A DNA stretch of 8,210 bases, taken from positions 1 through 8,210 of the forward strand of contig JAIVHD010000253.1 in the NCBI GenBank assembly GCA_020201235.1, given 5' to 3'. Below are positions 5,508-8,210 of the stretch, piece by piece. The notes beneath the pieces are model-generated. The model did no database searches. It was not told where the DNA came from and saw only the letters and a list, made by a program, of their open reading frames with translations. This DNA comes from Lysobacteraceae bacterium (GTDB lineage Bacteria; Pseudomonadota; Gammaproteobacteria; Xanthomonadales; Wenzhouxiangellaceae). The stretch's first letter is position 1; each line of letters opens with the position of its first letter. The translations under genes were made by a program, and so were the position numbers.

Positions 5508-8210
5508 AGACGTGTAACGCTCTGAGGCTTTGAGACCAAAAGATCCAGAATTTCTCGTGCCTGCCGGGCAATCAGTCGCAAACCGACTTCGGTTGATTCG
5601 GCTTCAACCCTGGCCGCAAGATCAAGCCCTTCACGCGGGTTTCCCGATTCAATCAGGTTTCGGGCCCGGGCAACGTCGATCTCTAGTGCGACCTGCTTAA
5701 AGCCGAAAGCACGCGCCCGCTCGCCCAGACTGCGCAAGTATTCGGACTCGTTTTCGACCGTTCCAGCCATGACCAGCGCCCGATGAAGCCGGAGCTCCAG
5801 ACCAACGTCGCCGCGTCGATGGTTCAGCAAATCGCGAATGATGGCCAGTCGGGATTGTGCTGCATCAACTGCCCCCTGCCGGAGCAGGCTATCGCTATGG
5901 ACAAGCAGCGCTTTGGCGTAGTCGGCGGCCGATCCGGTTTGAGCGTAGCGTTGGCTGACCTGCTCTGCAAGTCGCTCGGCCTCCGCGTACTCGCCCTTGG
6001 CATTCAGCACACGGGCCTGATCGAGCTCGCTCATGATCGCAAGCTCTTCTGCCCAGTGATCCTGTCGGATCTTTTTCGCCAGGTCAAAGCAAATATGCGC
6101 CTCGTCAAAGTTCATCTCCATTAGCGCCAGGTCGCCGGCAAGCGACTCCAGACTGGCGAGGTGCAATGGATTTTTTGGCCGAATCGACTTGGCTGTGGCA
6201 ATCAGCTCACGCGCGCTCGTCAGTTCGGCTTGTTCAAGCGCGATGCCGGTCAACTCGATCAGCGTCTCGAATGTTTGTTCCGTCTGTTCGTGCTGCCCGA
6301 ACAGCACCAGCGCTTCGTTCAGGGACTGCTCAGCGGCGTTCAGGTCTCCTAAACGACGTGAATCAATGCCAATCGCGTACAACTTTTCGGCCAGGTCGGT
6401 CGGGTTGCCACGATTTCGATAAATCTGCAGCGCATGCTGGTTGAAGGGATCGGCAAGATCGAAACGGCGCATCGCCTGCAACCCGGTCGCGATTCGGCTT
6501 GCCAGTTCGGCCTCGGCGGAAGGGTCCCCGGCCGCACTATATACCGCGAGCGCCAGTTCGAATGCCTGGTGGGCTTCGGCCTGACGACCCAGGCTGGTCA
6601 TCAAAAGGCCGATTCGAACCCGGCTGTCAGCGACCCCCGACCAGTGATTGTTGCTTTGATGAAGCTGCTTGGCGCGCCGATAACTCTCCGCCGCCTTCTC
6701 GGGCTGATCGGAATCCCGATAGATATCCCCTATTTTGCCGTAAACCATCGCGGTCTCGCCAACGGAATCGAAACGGCCCAATTTCGCAACCGCCGCGTCC
6801 AGCACTTGCAACGCCTGAGACACCTCACCCTCGGCGACAAACCGCTCCGCCCGAAAACAATCACAATGCACAATGCCGCGGCGGTAACCGATATTTGCAA
6901 ACAGACCGCATGCCTCGTCTAGCAGGCTCTCGGCCGCAGTCCAGCGTCCGCGCGCTTGCAGAATTTCGGCTTGTGCCAGCAGGCTGTCGCCCACCCCCCG
7001 GGCATTTTCAGCGGCGCGCATGGCGGATTCGGCGCGCTTGAAAATTTGTCGGCTTTCATCAAGGTGATCCGCATTCTGCAATGCCGTGGCATGCGCCATC
7101 AACGCTGCCGCGACTGCATAGGACGACTGACTGGCACGCGCTTCGTGCAGGGCTTGCCTGGCGGCAGAAACGGCCTCGTCATGGTTTCCGAGGTGGCTTT
7201 GGACGGCTTGTGCGGCGAGCCAGAACCGGGCACCGCGATCGCTCTCGGGAACCAGCAGCCGCAACCGCTCGAGCGTTGCTCGCGCTTCGGCCGGGGGCCG
7301 CGATATCAACTGGAGATCCAGCAGTTCGTACCAGTAATCGAGTTCGGACGGGAAAAAATTAGTCAAACCGATCATACAATCCAGGGCTTCGTTCCAGCGC
7401 CCGGCCAGGCGCGCTTGCGAGGCTGTGATTTCCAGCCGCTCGCGCTGGCTGATCTTCGACCCTCTCAGCCGTGGATACTCCGCCCGGTCGCGCGCCTCAT
7501 CCTCGCGACCTGCGCGAATTAGCGCCGAAACCAGCCGGTTTCGCGCGGCCACCGAATCGGGCGCACTTTCCAGCACCCGCTCGAACCACTGAATGGCATT
7601 TTCATAATCCAGCGTCTCGAGGCTGTCGGTTCCGGCAACGTAGGCCTGCATGGCCTGAGAGTCGGTCGGAAGGCTTCGCCCGCCAAGTGCCTGATCGTCG
7701 ATCTGTCTTTGCACCAGGCGCGGATTACCGCCGCCGAGTTCGGGCACAAGCCAGTAACTGCCTGCGGCAAAGCCAATCAACAGAAGGGTCGATGCACCCA
7801 TGACGGCCCAGGATACCGGTGCCCGGACATCCGCTGTCGACGGACCATAAGTTTCGGATTGCGCCTGACGCGCGCTTTCGGCTTCGGCTTCGGCTTCGGC
7901 CTCGACTTCGACGGCATCGATCCGCTCGACTTCAGAAATGATCTGATAGCCGTGGCCATGACGCGTTGCCAGAATGGTCGGTTCCGACGCATTGTCAGCC
8001 AGCACCTTCCGAATTTCGCGAATGGCCTGGGACACACCGCTGGTCGATAATGCGTTGTGCCCCCAGACTTCGGTCAGCAAATCGTCTCGGGAAATGATTG
8101 CCGGTGCCCGTGCGAGCAGAAATTCGAGCACCCTGTAAGCCTGCGGACGAAGGACCAGCTCGCGTCCTTGATCGTCGCAAATTCGGTGTTGATCGGAATC
8201 AAGCCGGTAT
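5504..8210 (-). CDS. CadC/ToxR-like membrane regulator with winged helix and long TPR region (N-terminus cut by window edge)
   Basis: Seen: 901 codons plus stop, open to the right edge; residues are numbered from the first complete codon (8209-8207). Residues 1 to about 93 form an OmpR/PhoB-type winged helix: LVLRPQAYRVLEFLL at about 18-32, the recognition-helix stretch STSGVSQAIREIRKVL (55-70) and the wing TRHGHGYQII. An acidic EA-repeat linker follows (about 100-112). One membrane helix lies at 133-155 (7745-7813). After that come AMQAYVAGTDSLETLDYENA and many TPR-like helix pairs to the C-terminus. Inferred: the winged helix is cytoplasmic and binds DNA, while the TPR part is periplasmic and senses a signal or partner, as in CadC-like proteins. 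Probably only 10-20 N-terminal residues are missing. A GTG at 8131 could be read as a start but would cut the winged helix, so it is not used. The stop TAG (5504-5506) overlaps mscS. Target genes unknown. Confidence 0.88.
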   Translation of the reverse strand, partial: YRLDSDQHRICDDQGRELVLRPQAYRVLEFLLARAPAIISRDDLLTEVWGHNALSTSGVSQAIREIRKVLADNASEPTILATRHGHGYQIISEVERIDAVEVEAEAEAEAESARQAQSETYGPSTADVRAPVSWAVMGASTLLLIGFAAGSYWLVPELGGGNPRLVQRQIDDQALGGRSLPTDSQAMQAYVAGTDSLETLDYENAIQWFERVLESAPDSVAARNRLVSALIRAGREDEARDRAEYPRLRGSKISQRERLEITASQARLAGRWNEALDCMIGLTNFFPSELDYWYELLDLQLISRPPAEARATLERLRLLVPESDRGARFWLAAQAVQSHLGNHDEAVSAARQALHEARASQSSYAVAAALMAHATALQNADHLDESRQIFKRAESAMRAAENARGVGDSLLAQAEILQARGRWTAAESLLDEACGLFANIGYRRGIVHCDCFRAERFVAEGEVSQALQVLDAAVAKLGRFDSVGETAMVYGKIGDIYRDSDQPEKAAESYRRAKQLHQSNNHWSGVADSRVRIGLLMTSLGRQAEAHQAFELALAVYSAAGDPSAEAELASRIATGLQAMRRFDLADPFNQHALQIYRNRGNPTDLAEKLYAIGIDSRRLGDLNAAEQSLNEALVLFGQHEQTEQTFETLIELTGIALEQAELTSARELIATAKSIRPKNPLHLASLESLAGDLALMEMNFDEAHICFDLAKKIRQDHWAEELAIMSELDQARVLNAKGEYAEAERLAEQVSQRYAQTGSAADYAKALLVHSDSLLRQGAVDAAQSRLAIIRDLLNHRRGDVGLELRLHRALVMAGTVENESEYLRSLGERARAFGFKQVALEIDVARARNLIESGNPREGLDLAARVEAESTEVGLRLIARQAREILDLLVSKPQSVTRL
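7881..7910. repeat. GCTTCG hexanucleotide tandem repeat in the sensor linker
   Basis: Three exact GCTTCG units (7881-7898) are followed by two units with one change each (GCCTCG 7899-7904, ACTTCG 7905-7910). On the minus strand they encode alternating Glu-Ala/Val residues in the linker between the winged helix and the membrane helix. A whole-unit change would alter linker length by two residues without shifting the frame. Confidence 0.75.

Noticed and set aside
6434..6922. Plus-strand open frames opposite the sensor gene (also 6956-7522)
   Set aside because: Shadows of the long minus-strand TPR gene; low-complexity Arg/Pro-rich or featureless translations.
8129..8131. GTG at 8131 as the start of the sensor gene
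   Set aside because: The frame stays open to the window edge, and the 26 codons upstream encode the first strands and helix of the winged-helix domain.

Overview
The window is GC-rich, with tightly packed genes and typical proteobacterial families: a frmA/frmB pair, a LiuE/MvaB-type HMG-CoA lyase, an HSD10-type short-chain dehydrogenase, a small MscS channel, a GAF-GGDEF signalling protein and a CadC/ToxR-like winged-helix/TPR sensor. I infer a gammaproteobacterium, perhaps from the Xanthomonadales/Chromatiales side where wHTH-TM-TPR sensors are common. This placement rests on gene families only. No tRNA, rRNA, CRISPR array, insertion sequence or phage gene was seen.

Layout, left to right. 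(1) Positions 1-557, minus strand: the N-terminal part of a GAF-GGDEF protein (putative diguanylate cyclase), cut by the left edge. (2) Positions 558-838: a divergent intergenic region with a sigma-54-like promoter match, a C8/G8 tract, a perfect 7-bp inverted repeat and a 9-bp direct repeat. (3) Positions 839-2669, plus strand: glutathione-dependent formaldehyde oxidation, with S-(hydroxymethyl)glutathione dehydrogenase (frmA) followed 34 bases later by S-formylglutathione hydrolase (frmB). The frmA product seems to lack 50 internal residues. (4) Positions 2798-3745: HMG-CoA lyase (last step of leucine breakdown), preceded by an 8-bp inverted repeat. (5) Positions 3895-5507: an HSD10-type 3-hydroxyacyl-CoA dehydrogenase whose stop codon overlaps the start of an MscS channel gene. 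(6) Positions 5504-8210, minus strand: a large membrane-anchored regulator with a cytoplasmic winged helix, one membrane helix and a long TPR region. It is cut by the right edge, and its 3' end overlaps the mscS stop codon by 4 bases.

The genes look like ordinary chromosomal metabolism and signalling, not a single dedicated system. frmA and frmB act in sequence (formaldehyde-glutathione adduct to S-formylglutathione to formate). HMG-CoA lyase and the HSD10-type enzyme fit branched-chain amino acid or acyl-CoA breakdown but lack their usual partner genes here. The two points most worth checking are the 50-residue in-frame gap in FrmA, and a 33-base hairpin (15 pairs including one G-U, three-base loop) inside the mscS coding sequence.
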